A stretch of 64,000 bases of DNA from Chloroflexota bacterium (lineage in GTDB: Bacteria; Chloroflexota; UBA6077; FW602-bin22; CADDYW01), in contig JADGGD010000001.1 in NCBI GenBank assembly GCA_019690095.1, positions 1-64,000 on the forward strand, written 5' to 3'. Below the pieces are notes generated by a model that had not been told where the DNA came from, did no database searches, and saw nothing but the letters and a program-made list of their open reading frames with translations. Numbering within the stretch: position 1 is the stretch's first letter; every line of letters starts with the position of its first letter. The position numbers were made by a program, and so were the translations under genes. This document shows positions 32,719 through 41,510 of this stretch, one piece after another.

Positions 32719-34132
32719 ATACCGGCAGCAGAGGGGCCGGCTCCAGGGCAGGGAGGGTGACGGTGAAGGTGCTTCCCACGTCCGGCACGCTCTCGACAGT
32801 GATCCGGGCGTTGTGCTCACTGGCGATCCAGCGGGCAATCGCTAGCCCCAGCCCGGTACCGTCCTCTGAGCGCGCGTGCGGGGACCGGTAGAAGCGCTCG
32901 AAGACGTGCGGCAGATCCTCAGGGGCGATGCCCCGGCCGGTATCGGAGACGGAGATGCGGTGGATCCGTCCCTCAGTCCGGGCGGTCAATCGAACGAGCC
33001 CGTTCGGGCGATTGTACTTGACCGCATTGTCGAGCAGAATGGTGAAGAGTTCCCCGAGCCGATCAGGATCGGCCATGACCCGGGCGCCCGGCTCCAGCCG
33101 ATTCAGGGCAAGTTCGACAGTAATCGTGCGCGGGCGGGCAAGCGCCTGAGCGTGGTGGAAGCAGTTCTCGATGATGGACCGGAGTTCGACCGGTCGGCGC
33201 TCCAGGTGTCGGCCGGCGTCGGCGCGCGCCAGGGCCAGGAGCCCGTTAACGAGCCGGGCCATACGCGATGCCTCGTCAGCGACATCGTTCAAGGCCTCAA
33301 TGCGCTCGGCAGCGGGCATATCCGGGTTGCGCAGGAGGAACTCCACATTCCCCTGAATGGTCGTCAGCGGAGTGCGGAGCTCGTGAGAAGCATCGGCAAC
33401 GAAGCGCTGCTGTGCGACAAAAGCTGCTTCCAGCCGGTCGAGCATCTCGTTGAAGGTCGCGGCGAGGTGGCCGATCTCGTCGGCGACCGGCGGGGTCGGT
33501 AGGCGTCGGTCGAGCCGCTGGGCCTGACCGATCGCCCGTGCGGCCTGGATGATCTGATCGATCGGTCGCAGGGCGGCGTGGGCCAGGAGCCAGCCCCCGC
33601 CACCCGCGGCGGCCAGGGCGATGACAATACTCACGACCAGCCAGAGCCGAAGCTGTTTCAGCGCCGCGTCGATGTCCGCCAGGTTTCGCCCAACCTGTAC
33701 GTAGCCGACGACCCGCCCATTTACCAGGATCGGGGCGGTGTACAGGCGCACGGCCTGCCCCGCCTGGAAAACAGTCTCGATGACCGGCGTCCCTGCCTTG
33801 GCACTGGCCAGTGTAGCCGCGCTGGCCGGTAGATCGCTTCCCTGCAAGGTGTCCGAGCGCCAGACGACATCGCCGTGAATGTCACGAATCTCCGTGTAGA
33901 GAGTAGGGGCCCGGAACTGGCTCTCCGGAACGCGCACCCGGGTTGGGACGAAGAACTGCTGGTTTTCGTAGCGAACGCTCAGGGCGGCATCATGGGCCTT
34001 GTTCTCGACCGAGGCATCAACATCGGCGTGGAGTTCGCCGTTCAGCAGGGCATAAACGAGCGCGCCAAACAGGATCATCGCGATGGCGAGAACGGCTGTG
34101 AACCAGAGGGTGAGGCGGGCTCGCAGTGACAC
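32714..34132 (-). CDS. Membrane sensor histidine kinase
   Basis: A 472-residue kinase. Membrane segments at ~8-30 and ~163-185 enclose an outer sensor domain (~31-160). A HAMP domain (~185-240) leads to HisKA with His250 (VADASHELRTPLTTIQG, in part), the N box LLDNAVKY, DTGRGIAP and GTGLGLAIA. The GTG at 34132 is chosen because the membrane helix begins right after it and the start lies 4 bases past the response-regulator stop. It partners the regulator at 34137-34811. The signal is unknown; the layout resembles MprB/BaeS-type envelope sensors. Confidence 0.9.
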   Translation of the reverse strand: MSLRARLTLWFTAVLAIAMILFGALVYALLNGELHADVDASVENKAHDAALSVRYENQQFFVPTRVRVPESQFRAPTLYTEIRDIHGDVVWRSDTLQGSDLPASAATLASAKAGTPVIETVFQAGQAVRLYTAPILVNGRVVGYVQVGRNLADIDAALKQLRLWLVVSIVIALAAAGGGGWLLAHAALRPIDQIIQAARAIGQAQRLDRRLPTPPVADEIGHLAATFNEMLDRLEAAFVAQQRFVADASHELRTPLTTIQGNVEFLLRNPDMPAAERIEALNDVADEASRMARLVNGLLALARADAGRHLERRPVELRSIIENCFHHAQALARPRTITVELALNRLEPGARVMADPDRLGELFTILLDNAVKYNRPNGLVRLTARTEGRIHRISVSDTGRGIAPEDLPHVFERFYRSPHARSEDGTGLGLAIARWIASEHNARITVESVPDVGSTFTVTLPALEPAPLLPVS

Positions 34133-34136
34133 GCCC

Positions 34137-34811
34137 TCATGCCTCCCGGAGGACGTATCCCGCCCCGCGTACCGTCTGGATGAGTCGGGGCTCGCCGCCC
34201 TCCTCGAGCTTGTTCCGGAGGTAGCCGACATAGACCTCGAGCACGTTGGCATCGCCCCCAAAATCGTATCCCCAGACCTGCTCAAGGATCACATCCCGCG
34301 TGAGCACCTGGCGGGGATGCCGCATAAAGAGGGCGAGGAGTTCGTACTCCTTGGTCGTCAGCTCGATTACCCGATTCCCGCGCATCGCTTCCCGGCGCGC
34401 CGTGTCAAGCTTGAGATCGCCAAAGGAGAGAACGGTGCTGGCCGAGCCGTCGCGGCGGCGAAGGAGCGCACGGACGCGGGCGGTCAGCTCTTCGAGGGCA
34501 AACGGCTTGACCAGGTAATCATCGGCGCCCGCATCCAGGCCAGCGACCCGATCCGGTACCTCGTCACGCGCGGTCAGCATCAGGATGGGGACATCTCCCC
34601 CCGTGCGCAGTCGTCGGCAGACTTCGAGGCCGTCCAGGCCGGGCATCATCACGTCGAGGATGACCAGGTCGGGCGGACGGTCGCGGGCGATAAGGAGGCC
34701 CTTGGTTCCATCGCTGGCAATATCGACCTCATAGCCCTCATAGGCGAGGGCCCGGCGTAGCATCGCCGTGATCCGCCGATCGTCGTCGATAACCAGAATG
34801 CGTGCCGCCAT
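34137..34811 (-). CDS. OmpR/PhoB-family response regulator
   Basis: A 224-residue regulator. The receiver has DDD near residue 10, phosphoacceptor Asp53 (VILDVMMPG), Thr in LTARD and Lys in LVKPF. The C-terminal winged-helix domain (~130-224) has [16 protein letters not shown], the recognition helix [14 protein letters not shown] and the wing TVRGAGYVL. It is MprA-like. It is phosphorylated by the adjacent kinase and may control the envelope operon at 32449, whose upstream region has 11-base-spaced repeats. Confidence 0.93.
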   Translation of the reverse strand: MAARILVIDDDRRITAMLRRALAYEGYEVDIASDGTKGLLIARDRPPDLVILDVMMPGLDGLEVCRRLRTGGDVPILMLTARDEVPDRVAGLDAGADDYLVKPFALEELTARVRALLRRRDGSASTVLSFGDLKLDTARREAMRGNRVIELTTKEYELLALFMRHPRQVLTRDVILEQVWGYDFGGDANVLEVYVGYLRNKLEEGGEPRLIQTVRGAGYVLREA

Positions 34812-34964
34812 AACCGGGCTTTCCGGACGTCAAGATTTAATCTGGTAGCGGGCCCGGAGACGGGGAGCTCGCGGTCCCCGAACGATCCTCCACCGTACTC
34901 GCCGGACACCCGGATGCGCGATACACAATGCGAGTCGATATCGTGAGCCCAGAGTACCAGGCCA

Positions 34965-34970
34965 ATTATA
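34965..34970 (-). promoter_or_regulatory. Candidate -10 element for the two-component operon
   Basis: TATAAT on the minus strand inside TATACTATAATTGG, about 155 bases before the regulator ATG. The -35 region is weak, so activation by a regulator is possible. Confidence 0.4.
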
Positions 34971-34993
34971 GTATACGGATAGATCAAGTGGTC

Positions 34994-35023
34994 GCAGTGC
35001 CCGGACGTTCACCCGGGCACTGC
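34994..35023 (-). terminator. Hairpin after the YbhB-family gene
   Basis: Perfect 11-bp stem GCAGTGCCCGG (34994-35004) and CCGGGCACTGC (35013-35023) with an 8-base loop. It lies between the YbhB-like gene and the two-component promoter on the minus strand. No T-tract. Confidence 0.55.
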
Positions 35024-35065
35024 AATGCTCGTGGGGCGGCCGGGGGAAGTCTGAACCGCGCCGGG

Positions 35066-35620
35066 CTAGCGCCCGTACATGCCCATGAGTTCGGCCTCGC
35101 CAAGAATGTGGCCCTGCATAGCCTGGCGTAGCTCCGACGCCGAGGCGCCGGGGGTGAGGTCGACCGGCCCATCGAGTGCATAGGCGTGGAAGATGTAGCG
35201 GTGGGCCGGTCCGCGCGGCGGGCAGGGGCCGCCGTAGCCAACGCGCCGGAAGTCGTTGCGTCCCTGCCGGGCGCCGTTCGGGAGAATGGCCTGGTGGGAA
35301 ACCCCCGCGGCGAGCTCGGGAGGATCGGGCGGCAGGTTGTAGAGGACCCAGTGGACGAAGGTTCCCCGCGGCGCATCCGGATCCTCGACGATGAGGGCAA
35401 GGGCGTGGGTCCCCGCAGGCAGATCGGACCAGCGGAGCGGTGGAGACTGGTCGGCACCGTCACAGGTATGCTGGCGCGGGATCGTCGCCCCGGGGGCGAA
35501 GGCCGGGCTTTCCAGGGTGAATGCCATGGTTGCCTCCAGTGTCGCTCGACCAGGCGGCTGCGCCGCACGGCAGCCGACCAGGAGGGCGAGCAGGATCAGT
35601 CCTCGGGCCAGATGGGTCAT
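35066..35620 (-). CDS. YbhB/YbcL-family (PEBP-like) lipoprotein
   Basis: A 184-residue phosphatidylethanolamine-binding-protein-like protein. The N-terminus LILLALLVGC is a lipoprotein signal with Cys17. The domain shows PRQHTCDGADQSPPLRW, ALIVEDPDAP, FVHWVLYNLP and YGGPCPPRGPAHRY, the ligand-pocket motifs of the family. In bacteria most members are cytosolic or periplasmic; this one is predicted to be anchored outside. Function in bacteria is poorly known. A second ATG at residue 32 (MAFTLESPAF) would give a cytosolic form; the lipoprotein start is preferred. Confidence 0.87.
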   Translation of the reverse strand: MTHLARGLILLALLVGCRAAQPPGRATLEATMAFTLESPAFAPGATIPRQHTCDGADQSPPLRWSDLPAGTHALALIVEDPDAPRGTFVHWVLYNLPPDPPELAAGVSHQAILPNGARQGRNDFRRVGYGGPCPPRGPAHRYIFHAYALDGPVDLTPGASASELRQAMQGHILGEAELMGMYGR

Positions 35621-35819
35621 GGCCTGATTATAGCGCCGGGGCGCTCGGATGCGCCCGGCGCCGGCACGCGGCCTGGCGAGACCGGTTGATGGGGTGGTCC
35701 CGTCCGGCTTGACTCCGTGCGGGCTATGGCGCACCATAGAGCCACGGCCACGCCATCTCGGTCGCGGTCCGCACTGGCCCTGGCTTCCGTCCAGATCCAG
35801 AAGATACGGGGGTGGAACA

Positions 35820-37112
35820 ATGGCGCAGGTTCGGCATGGCACGCTTGTCGAGCGGTGGTCCGAGCGGCGGCCCGGATCGGCCGCGCTCTATCGTCGCGCG
35901 CGTGCGGTGTTTCCCAGCGGCGTCACCCACGATGCCCGGTACATGGAACCCTTCCCGATCTACATCACCCGTGCCCAGGGGTCACGGAAATGGGATGTGG
36001 ATGGGAACGAGTACATCGACTACTGGTCGGGCCATGGGGCCCTTCTGCTCGGTCACAACTACCCGCCGATCTGCGAGGCGGTGGTCGAGCAGGCCCGGAA
36101 GGGGACCCACTACGGCGCCTGCCACGAGCTCGAGGTCGAGTGGGGAGAGCTGGTACACCAGATTGTCCCCTCGGCGGAGAAGGTGAAGTTCTTCAGCTCC
36201 GGCACCGAGGCGACGCTGATGGCCATGCGGCTCGCCCGGGCATTCACCGGCCGGGATAAGATCCTCAAGATTCAGGGGCACTTCCACGGCTGGCACGACT
36301 ATGCAACCTTTGCCATGACCCCGCCCTACGAAGAGCCGGTCTCGCGGGGGATACCGCGGGTGCTCCGCGAGACGATGATCTCCGTGCCGTTCAAGGATAT
36401 CGAGGCTCTGCGCGCGGCGCTGGACGCCAACCCGGATGTAGCCGGGCTGATCATGCTCTGCAACGGCGCGGGGACTGAGTATCTCCAGCAGGTCCGACAG
36501 CTCACCCGCGAGCGGGGGGTTATCCTCATCTTCGACGAAGTTGTGACCGGTTTCCGGTACGCGCCGGGCGGCTGCCAGGAGTATTACGGGGTCACGCCGG
36601 ATCTGACGACGATGGCGAAGATCCTGGCCGGCGGCCTGCCGGGTGGAGCCATCGGCGGACGTGCCGATATCCTCGCGCTCCTCGAGTTCCGTGATGATCC
36701 CCAGTGGATGCGCTTCGGCCGGATCAACCATCCGGGAACATTCAACGCCAATCCCCTGTCAGCAGCGGCCGGCGTGGCCTGCCTCAAGATCGTCCGCGAT
36801 CCCTCAGTGCAGCGGAAGGCGGCTGAGACGGCCGACCGGCTGCGGGCCGGCTTCAACGAGGTTCTGAAGCGCCGTGGGGTGAACGGCGAGGCGGGAGGAG
36901 AGGTATCCCTCCTGTCGCTGAGCTTCCCTGAGGCACGGCTGAAAGGACGCGCCTTCAGCGATCGCCTGCGCATGGCGATGCAGATCGGTGGCGTCGACTT
37001 CAATGGCTCTGGTATGATCGTCTCGGCTGTGCACTCGGATGAGGATGTCGCCCGTACGGTCGAGGCGTTTGACCAGGCGATCGGGCTTCTCCAGGAGGAC
37101 GGCGCGCTCTAG
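35820..37112 (+). CDS. Class III aminotransferase, glutamate-1-semialdehyde aminomutase-like
   Basis: A 430-residue PLP enzyme with GSA aminomutase-like features: FPSGVTHDARYMEPFPIYIT, FFSSGTEATLMAMRLAR, HFHGWHDY, IFDEVVTGFR and the PLP lysine Lys267 in MAKILAGGLPGGA. A true HemL usually has other residues around the active site (GGLPVGA), and the E1 genes downstream suggest a catabolic aminotransferase, for example on an omega-amino acid. GGGGGTGG lies near the ATG. It runs 107 bases ahead of the E1 alpha gene in the same direction. Confidence 0.85.
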   Translation: MAQVRHGTLVERWSERRPGSAALYRRARAVFPSGVTHDARYMEPFPIYITRAQGSRKWDVDGNEYIDYWSGHGALLLGHNYPPICEAVVEQARKGTHYGACHELEVEWGELVHQIVPSAEKVKFFSSGTEATLMAMRLARAFTGRDKILKIQGHFHGWHDYATFAMTPPYEEPVSRGIPRVLRETMISVPFKDIEALRAALDANPDVAGLIMLCNGAGTEYLQQVRQLTRERGVILIFDEVVTGFRYAPGGCQEYYGVTPDLTTMAKILAGGLPGGAIGGRADILALLEFRDDPQWMRFGRINHPGTFNANPLSAAAGVACLKIVRDPSVQRKAAETADRLRAGFNEVLKRRGVNGEAGGEVSLLSLSFPEARLKGRAFSDRLRMAMQIGGVDFNGSGMIVSAVHSDEDVARTVEAFDQAIGLLQEDGAL

Positions 37113-37219
37113 CGCCGGATGGCCCGGTGGGGATGCCCCGCCAGGGCTCGCAATCGGATAGCAGCCGGCGGCCGGCGCGGAGCGGCACCGGTCCCGCGCC
37201 AGTTCAGGAGGACGTGAGG

Positions 37220-38194
37220 ATGGCGGTCAAGGCTCTTCCCCTTGCTAAGACGACGATGCTCGAGATGTATGATCGGATGCTGACGATCCGGCGGTTCGAG
37301 CTGCGCGTGATCGAGCTGTTCCGGGAGGGGGTCATCCGGGGCTCCACGCATACCTACATTGGTATGGAGGCGAATGCGGTCGGCTGTTGTACCGCGCTTC
37401 GGCCGGATGATTACATCACCTCGACCCATCGGGGACACGGCCACTGCATCGCCAAGGGGGGCGATGTGCGCCTGATGATGGCCGAACTCCTGGGGAAAGC
37501 GACTGGCTACTGCAAGGGGAAAGGCGGCTCAATGCACATCGCCGACCTGGATGTGGGCATCCTGGGGGCCAATGGAATCGTCGGGGGCGGCATTGGCATC
37601 GCGACTGGCGCGGCCCTCTCGGCGAAGATGCGCGGGAGCGGGCAGGTCTGTGTCTGCTTCTTTGGCGAGGGCGGCATAAACCAGGGGACTTTCCACGAGA
37701 ATGCCAATCTCGCCAGCATCTGGAAACTGCCCGTGATCTACTTCTGTGAGAATAACCAGTACGCCATGTCGATGTCAGTGAAGCGGGCAACGGCGGTGGC
37801 GGATATCGCCAGCCGGGCCGCGGCGTACGACATGCCGGGCGTGAATGTCGACGGGATGGATGTGCTGGCGGTCTATGAGGCGACCCGCCAGGCGGTTGAA
37901 CGGGCCCGGGCGGGCGAAGGACCGTCCCTGATTGTCGCGACCACCTATCGTTTCGAGGGACACAATATCGGCGACCCTCAGCCGTACCGAAGCCGCGACG
38001 AGGTCGAGGAATGGCGGAAGCGCGACGCGATCGAGCGTTTCGGGCGCTTCCTCATTGACGAAGGGATCGCGACCCGTGCCGAGATCGAGGCGATTCACCA
38101 GGCTGTGGATCAGAAGATCGATGAGGCGGTCGAGTTCGCTCGCCAGAGCCCGGAGCCAGAGCTGTCCAGTCTGGAGGACGATGTCTATGCCTGA
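37220..38194 (+). CDS. 2-oxoacid/acetoin dehydrogenase E1 component, alpha subunit (second copy)
   Basis: A 324-residue alpha subunit of the AcoA/PdhA type. Thiamine diphosphate motif [19 protein letters not shown] to [11 protein letters not shown]; substrate-entry region [14 protein letters not shown] and [10 protein letters not shown]. These motifs are closer to acetoin or pyruvate E1 than to the branched-chain pair at 20846-22851. Start ATG 37220 has GGAGGACGTGAGG upstream. It overlaps the beta-subunit start by 8 bases. No E2 or E3 gene is nearby. Confidence 0.9.
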   Translation: MAVKALPLAKTTMLEMYDRMLTIRRFELRVIELFREGVIRGSTHTYIGMEANAVGCCTALRPDDYITSTHRGHGHCIAKGGDVRLMMAELLGKATGYCKGKGGSMHIADLDVGILGANGIVGGGIGIATGAALSAKMRGSGQVCVCFFGEGGINQGTFHENANLASIWKLPVIYFCENNQYAMSMSVKRATAVADIASRAAAYDMPGVNVDGMDVLAVYEATRQAVERARAGEGPSLIVATTYRFEGHNIGDPQPYRSRDEVEEWRKRDAIERFGRFLIDEGIATRAEIEAIHQAVDQKIDEAVEFARQSPEPELSSLEDDVYA

Positions 38195-39218
38195 TGCGAC
38201 GATGGCGGCTTCCCCTGGTACACCAACCGCGACCCGCGAGATTACCTACGTGATGGCGCTGAACGAGGCGCTGCGCGAGGAGATGCGGCGGGATCCGCGG
38301 GTCTTCGTCATGGGAGAGGACGTGGCGATCTGGGGGAATCGCGGCGGTGTCTATGGGGTTACCCAGGGGCTGTACGATGAGTTCGGGCCGGAACGGGTCC
38401 GCGACACGCCGATCTCCGAGGAGGCGATCGTTGGGACCGCTGTGGGCGCGGCTGTGACCGGCATGCGGCCGGTCGCCGAGATCATGTACATCGACTTTAT
38501 GGCCCTGGCCATGGATCCCCTGGTGAACCAGGGGGCAAAGCTCCGCTATATGTTCGGCGGCAAGGCGCGGGTCCCGGTGGTTATTCGGACCCAGGAAGGG
38601 ACCGGGCGCGGGATCGCCGCCCAGCACTCGCAGAGCCTCGAAGCGTGGTTCGTGCACGTGCCGGGGATCAAGGTCTGCGTCCCATCGACGCCGTACGATG
38701 CGAAAGGGCTGCTGAAGACGGCGATTCGGGACGATAACCCGGTGATGTTTATCGAGCACAAGATGCTGTATGCGACGCGCGGTCCCGTGCCGGAAGAGGA
38801 GTACACGATCCCCTTCGGTGTGGCCGATGTCAAGCGCGAGGGGCGCGACGTTACCTTCATCGGCATTCATACGATGGTCATAAAGGGGCTGGCGGCCGCC
38901 GAGAAGCTGGCTGCCGAGGGCATCAGTGTCGAGGTCATTGACCCGCGCACCCTCGTTCCGCTCGATATTGAGACGATCGTAAACTCGGTGAAGAAGACCG
39001 GACGGGTGGTGATCGCCCACGAAGCCTGTGAGCGGGGGGGCGTCGCGGGCGAGATCGCAATGCAGATCATGGAGCACGCCTTCGATTACCTGGACGCGCC
39101 GATCGTCCGGGTCGCCGGGCGGAATGTGCCGATTCCTTATAACCAGCGGCTGGAGCGCGCCGCCGTTCCCCAGGAGGAGGACATTATCGCCGCGATCCGG
39201 CGGATCGTACCGCGGTAG
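38187..39218 (+). CDS. 2-oxoacid/acetoin dehydrogenase E1 component, beta subunit (second copy)
   Basis: A 343-residue beta subunit with [53 protein letters not shown] and [18 protein letters not shown]. It completes the alpha2beta2 E1 with the overlapping upstream gene. Start ATG 38187 follows GGAGGACG in the alpha gene. The substrate may be acetoin, pyruvate or a related acid; the aminotransferase upstream could supply the oxoacid or semialdehyde (inference). Confidence 0.9.
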   Translation: MPDATMAASPGTPTATREITYVMALNEALREEMRRDPRVFVMGEDVAIWGNRGGVYGVTQGLYDEFGPERVRDTPISEEAIVGTAVGAAVTGMRPVAEIMYIDFMALAMDPLVNQGAKLRYMFGGKARVPVVIRTQEGTGRGIAAQHSQSLEAWFVHVPGIKVCVPSTPYDAKGLLKTAIRDDNPVMFIEHKMLYATRGPVPEEEYTIPFGVADVKREGRDVTFIGIHTMVIKGLAAAEKLAAEGISVEVIDPRTLVPLDIETIVNSVKKTGRVVIAHEACERGGVAGEIAMQIMEHAFDYLDAPIVRVAGRNVPIPYNQRLERAAVPQEEDIIAAIRRIVPR

Positions 39219-39295
39219 TGCGATAGGGAAGCCCGTGGCGGGCAAAGGACCGCGGGGACTGGTGCGGCCGGATCCGGTTCCCCGCCGACCAGGCA

Positions 39296-39556
39296 ATGCG
39301 GATCGTTATCCGATATAACGCCGAGCGCGGTTTCGAGGATGCGGCGCTCGCCCTTGCCCGACGCTTCTTCGCACGCTTTGATGCAGCGATTGATTCCCTG
39401 ACACTGGCCCCGACGGCCGGTGTGGATCTGGAACTGTTCCTGGACGGTCGACTGCTCTATGCCGCTGGAGCGGGCAGCCGATTGCTGCCTCCGTCCGATA
39501 TCGTTGCGGCACTTCCTGGCCGGGTAGAGCCTTCCCCTGCGCCTCCGCGCTCCTGA
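39296..39556 (+). CDS. Rdx/SelW-fold protein lacking the redox CxxC
   Basis: An 86-residue protein with the beta-alpha-beta-beta layout of the Rdx (SelT/SelW/SelH) family: IRYNAERGFEDAALALARRF, LTLAPTAGVDLELFLDG and LLPPSDIVAALP. At the place where SelW-type proteins have CxxC or CxxU, this one has N-A-E-R, so no redox centre is left. It may be a binding or scaffold version. It is 77 bases downstream of the E1 beta stop. Assignment is by pattern only. Confidence 0.5.
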   Translation: MRIVIRYNAERGFEDAALALARRFFARFDAAIDSLTLAPTAGVDLELFLDGRLLYAAGAGSRLLPPSDIVAALPGRVEPSPAPPRS

Positions 39557-39755
39557 TCCCACGGCAGGCCCGATCGCCCCTCTCTTTTTCCCCAAACGGT
39601 GGATAGAGCGGAGGGGAGATGCTCTGACGTGCGTCTGAGTCGCTTCTTGCGCGTTTTTGACGCGAGATATCATACGCTTGACTATGCCGACAGGAGGTGC
39701 CCCGCGCGGGGCACCACACCGCGGTAAGCTCACGGATGGAAGGAGGTGAGGTGCC
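39557..39755 (+). other. hsp20 upstream region with possible RNA thermometer
   Basis: GGCACCACACC (39710-39720) can pair with GGTGAGGTGCC (39745-39755), 10 of 11 positions, which covers the 3' half of the ribosome binding site (AAGGAGGTG, 39740-39748) right up to the ATG. The same left strand can also pair in a perfect 8-bp hairpin with GGTGCCCC (39696-39703 with 39708-39715). These two folds exclude each other. No CIRCE or HAIR element and no clear promoter were found in the rest of the region. Confidence 0.45.
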
Positions 39756-40223
39756 ATGGCTCGGAACACGAAGCAGCAGAACACTGCGGTAGTGGCTCGC
39801 CGTCCGGAAGAGCGCTATCTTCCGCTGAGCCAGGTCATCGATCGCCTCTTCCAGGAGAGCTTCCTGCCGCAGTCGATGCTGGATGGTTTTGGCCCGCGGT
39901 TTGGTTCTGATGGGACCAATCTGTGGGAGACTGGTGATCGCTACATCGTTCAGCTTGCGATGCCCGGCGTGAATCCGGGCTCGATCTCCTGCCGCATTGA
40001 GCAGAATGTCTTGATCTGCACCGGCGAGTCGGCCCTTCAGCCGCCGAAGGACGCAACCCCGATCTGGGAGGCCCTTGGCGGTAACGTCGAGCATCGTATC
40101 GAGCTGCCGACCGAGGTCGATCCGGGCAAGGCAGAGGCGACCTATGAGCACGGCGTACTCACCGTGACTGTACCCAAGGCCGCTCACGTGCGCGCCCATT
40201 CGATCAAGGTCACAGCGAAGTGA
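39756..40223 (+). CDS. Small heat shock protein, Hsp20/alpha-crystallin family
   Basis: A 155-residue ATP-independent chaperone. The alpha-crystallin domain runs from ~52 to 145: DRYIVQLAMPGVNPGSI, EHRIELPTEVDPGKAEATY and the family signature GVLTVTVPKA. The N-terminal region is short and polar, and the C-terminal I-X-I-like motif appears as SIKV. AAGGAGGTGAGG lies before the ATG and may be masked by upstream pairing. It holds unfolding proteins in soluble form during heat stress. Confidence 0.93.
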   Translation: MARNTKQQNTAVVARRPEERYLPLSQVIDRLFQESFLPQSMLDGFGPRFGSDGTNLWETGDRYIVQLAMPGVNPGSISCRIEQNVLICTGESALQPPKDATPIWEALGGNVEHRIELPTEVDPGKAEATYEHGVLTVTVPKAAHVRAHSIKVTAK

Positions 40224-40278
40224 TCCTTCCCCGGTCCGCGGCCAGGCGGACCCAGGGAGGGTAACCCATAACGTGCGT

Positions 40279-40314
40279 CCGGGAGGCCCCTGTCGTCAGG
40301 CAGGGGCCTCCCGG
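40279..40314 (+). terminator. Hairpin downstream of hsp20
   Basis: Perfect 14-bp stem: CCGGGAGGCCCCTG (40279-40292), an 8-base loop, and CAGGGGCCTCCCGG (40301-40314). No T-tract. It lies 22 bases before the peroxiredoxin ATG and may end the hsp20 message or block its decay. Confidence 0.65.
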
Positions 40315-40335
40315 CGTGATCGGGAGGTGCACACC

Positions 40336-41073
40336 ATGACCGGACGACCATATACGCGGCGACTCAATGATCTGGAGGAACGATTTGCCGCTCTCGCCCC
40401 GGATATTCCCGAGGGACCGTCAAAGGAGGCTCTCTCGCTTCTGCACGGGATGATCCAGGAGCTCTGGCGGGCGCTCCGTCCCGGCGCGGCCGAGTCGACG
40501 AATCAGCTGACACTCGATGACATTGCCAATCTGTACAAGACGGCGCCTCGGATGGAAGGGATCGCCGAGAACCAGCCTCTACCAGTGGGAACCCCGGCGC
40601 CCGATTTCACCCTGCCCGATGCCAATGGTCAGCCAGTGTCGCTCCGAGATTTCCGCGGCTCGCCGGTCGTCCTCGTCTTCTATCCCCTGGACTGGAGCCC
40701 AACCTGTAGTGATCAGCTGAGCCTTTACCAGGCGGAGATCGACGAGTTCGCGCGATATGGGGCGCGCATCCTGGCTGTTTCGGTGGACAGCATTTACAGC
40801 CATGGTGCGTGGGCGGCCGTGAGAGGCCTGACTTTCCCACTGCTCTCGGATTTCGAGCCCAAAGGAGAGGTGGCGCGGCTCTATCGGGTCTGGCGCCAGC
40901 GTGATGGATTCTCCGAGCGCGCCCTTTACATTATTGATCCCGATGGGATCATCCGCTACGCCCACGTCTCGCCCCGGCTTGATCAGGTACCGGATATCTA
41001 CGAACTGTACCGCGCCCTGGAGGGGATCGCGCGGCCCGAACGGGCGGCTGCCGCGGGCGTGGCTGGAGGGTGA
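40336..41073 (+). CDS. Peroxiredoxin (AhpC/TSA) with N-terminal helical extension
   Basis: A 245-residue protein. Residues ~1-80 are a charged helical extension with no family I recognise. The peroxiredoxin domain (~84-235) starts VGTPAPDFTLPDANGQPVSL; the peroxidatic Cys124 is in PLDWSPTCSDQ, and the Arg of the active site is in the later EVARLYRVWRQ region. No clear resolving Cys is visible, so it may rely on the glutaredoxins encoded just downstream. GGGAGG precedes the ATG. It is the first gene of a probable thiol-redox operon. Confidence 0.87.
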   Translation: MTGRPYTRRLNDLEERFAALAPDIPEGPSKEALSLLHGMIQELWRALRPGAAESTNQLTLDDIANLYKTAPRMEGIAENQPLPVGTPAPDFTLPDANGQPVSLRDFRGSPVVLVFYPLDWSPTCSDQLSLYQAEIDEFARYGARILAVSVDSIYSHGAWAAVRGLTFPLLSDFEPKGEVARLYRVWRQRDGFSERALYIIDPDGIIRYAHVSPRLDQVPDIYELYRALEGIARPERAAAAGVAGG

Positions 41074-41077
41074 AGCC

Positions 41078-41383
41078 GTGTCGCTCTTTCGGACCGGTCG
41101 ATATGCCCCCTACGGGGTCCGCAGTGCACCGGTGATCGCCCCGGTCACGGTCTATGGGACATCCTGGTGCGCTGCGACCCAGCTGATTCGACGGTACCTG
41201 GATCGAGCCGGCATTCCCTACCGGTACGTGGATCTGGAGAGCAATCCTGAGGCCGCGGCCCGTCTCCGCTGGCTGACCGGTGGCTACGTCAGCCATCCGA
41301 CTGTGAGTGTCGCGGGTGAGATCCTGGTTGAGCCGAGCCTCGGTGAGCTGGACTGGGCGTTGAGTCGCGCGGGCTTGATCTAA
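41078..41383 (+). CDS. Glutaredoxin-like protein (single active-site Cys)
   Basis: A 101-residue glutaredoxin/mycoredoxin-like protein. The active site is YGTSWCAATQ with only Cys31; the second Cys position is Thr. The cis-Pro loop is SHPTVSVAGEIL. The GTG at 41078 follows the peroxiredoxin stop by 4 bases with GGAGGG upstream, so the two are translationally linked. A monothiol redoxin of this kind could reduce the peroxiredoxin via a low-molecular thiol. Confidence 0.83.
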   Translation: MSLFRTGRYAPYGVRSAPVIAPVTVYGTSWCAATQLIRRYLDRAGIPYRYVDLESNPEAAARLRWLTGGYVSHPTVSVAGEILVEPSLGELDWALSRAGLI

Positions 41384-41396
41384 AGCTATGCTGTCT

Positions 41397-41448
41397 GACG
41401 CGGCCGGCCGTGAGGCATGGTGAGTGGGGTGTCGCGGCTGGCCGCGTC
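41397..41448 (+). other. Long stem-loop between the two glutaredoxin genes
   Basis: GACGCGGCCGGCC (41397-41409) pairs with GGCTGGCCGCGTC (41436-41448), 12 of 13 positions, around a 26-base loop. It may separate expression of the selenocysteine-type gene from the upstream two. Confidence 0.5.
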
Positions 41449-41510
41449 CGGCGCCGTTCGCATTCTGGGGATCACGTTGGTCGTGCCCCGAGGGATTGAG
41501 AGGAAGCACG

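Noticed and set aside
39557-39755. CIRCE or HAIR heat-shock operator upstream of hsp20
   Set aside because: Neither TTAGCACTC-N9-GAGTGCTAA nor CTTGAGT-N7-ACTCAAG is present, even in relaxed form.
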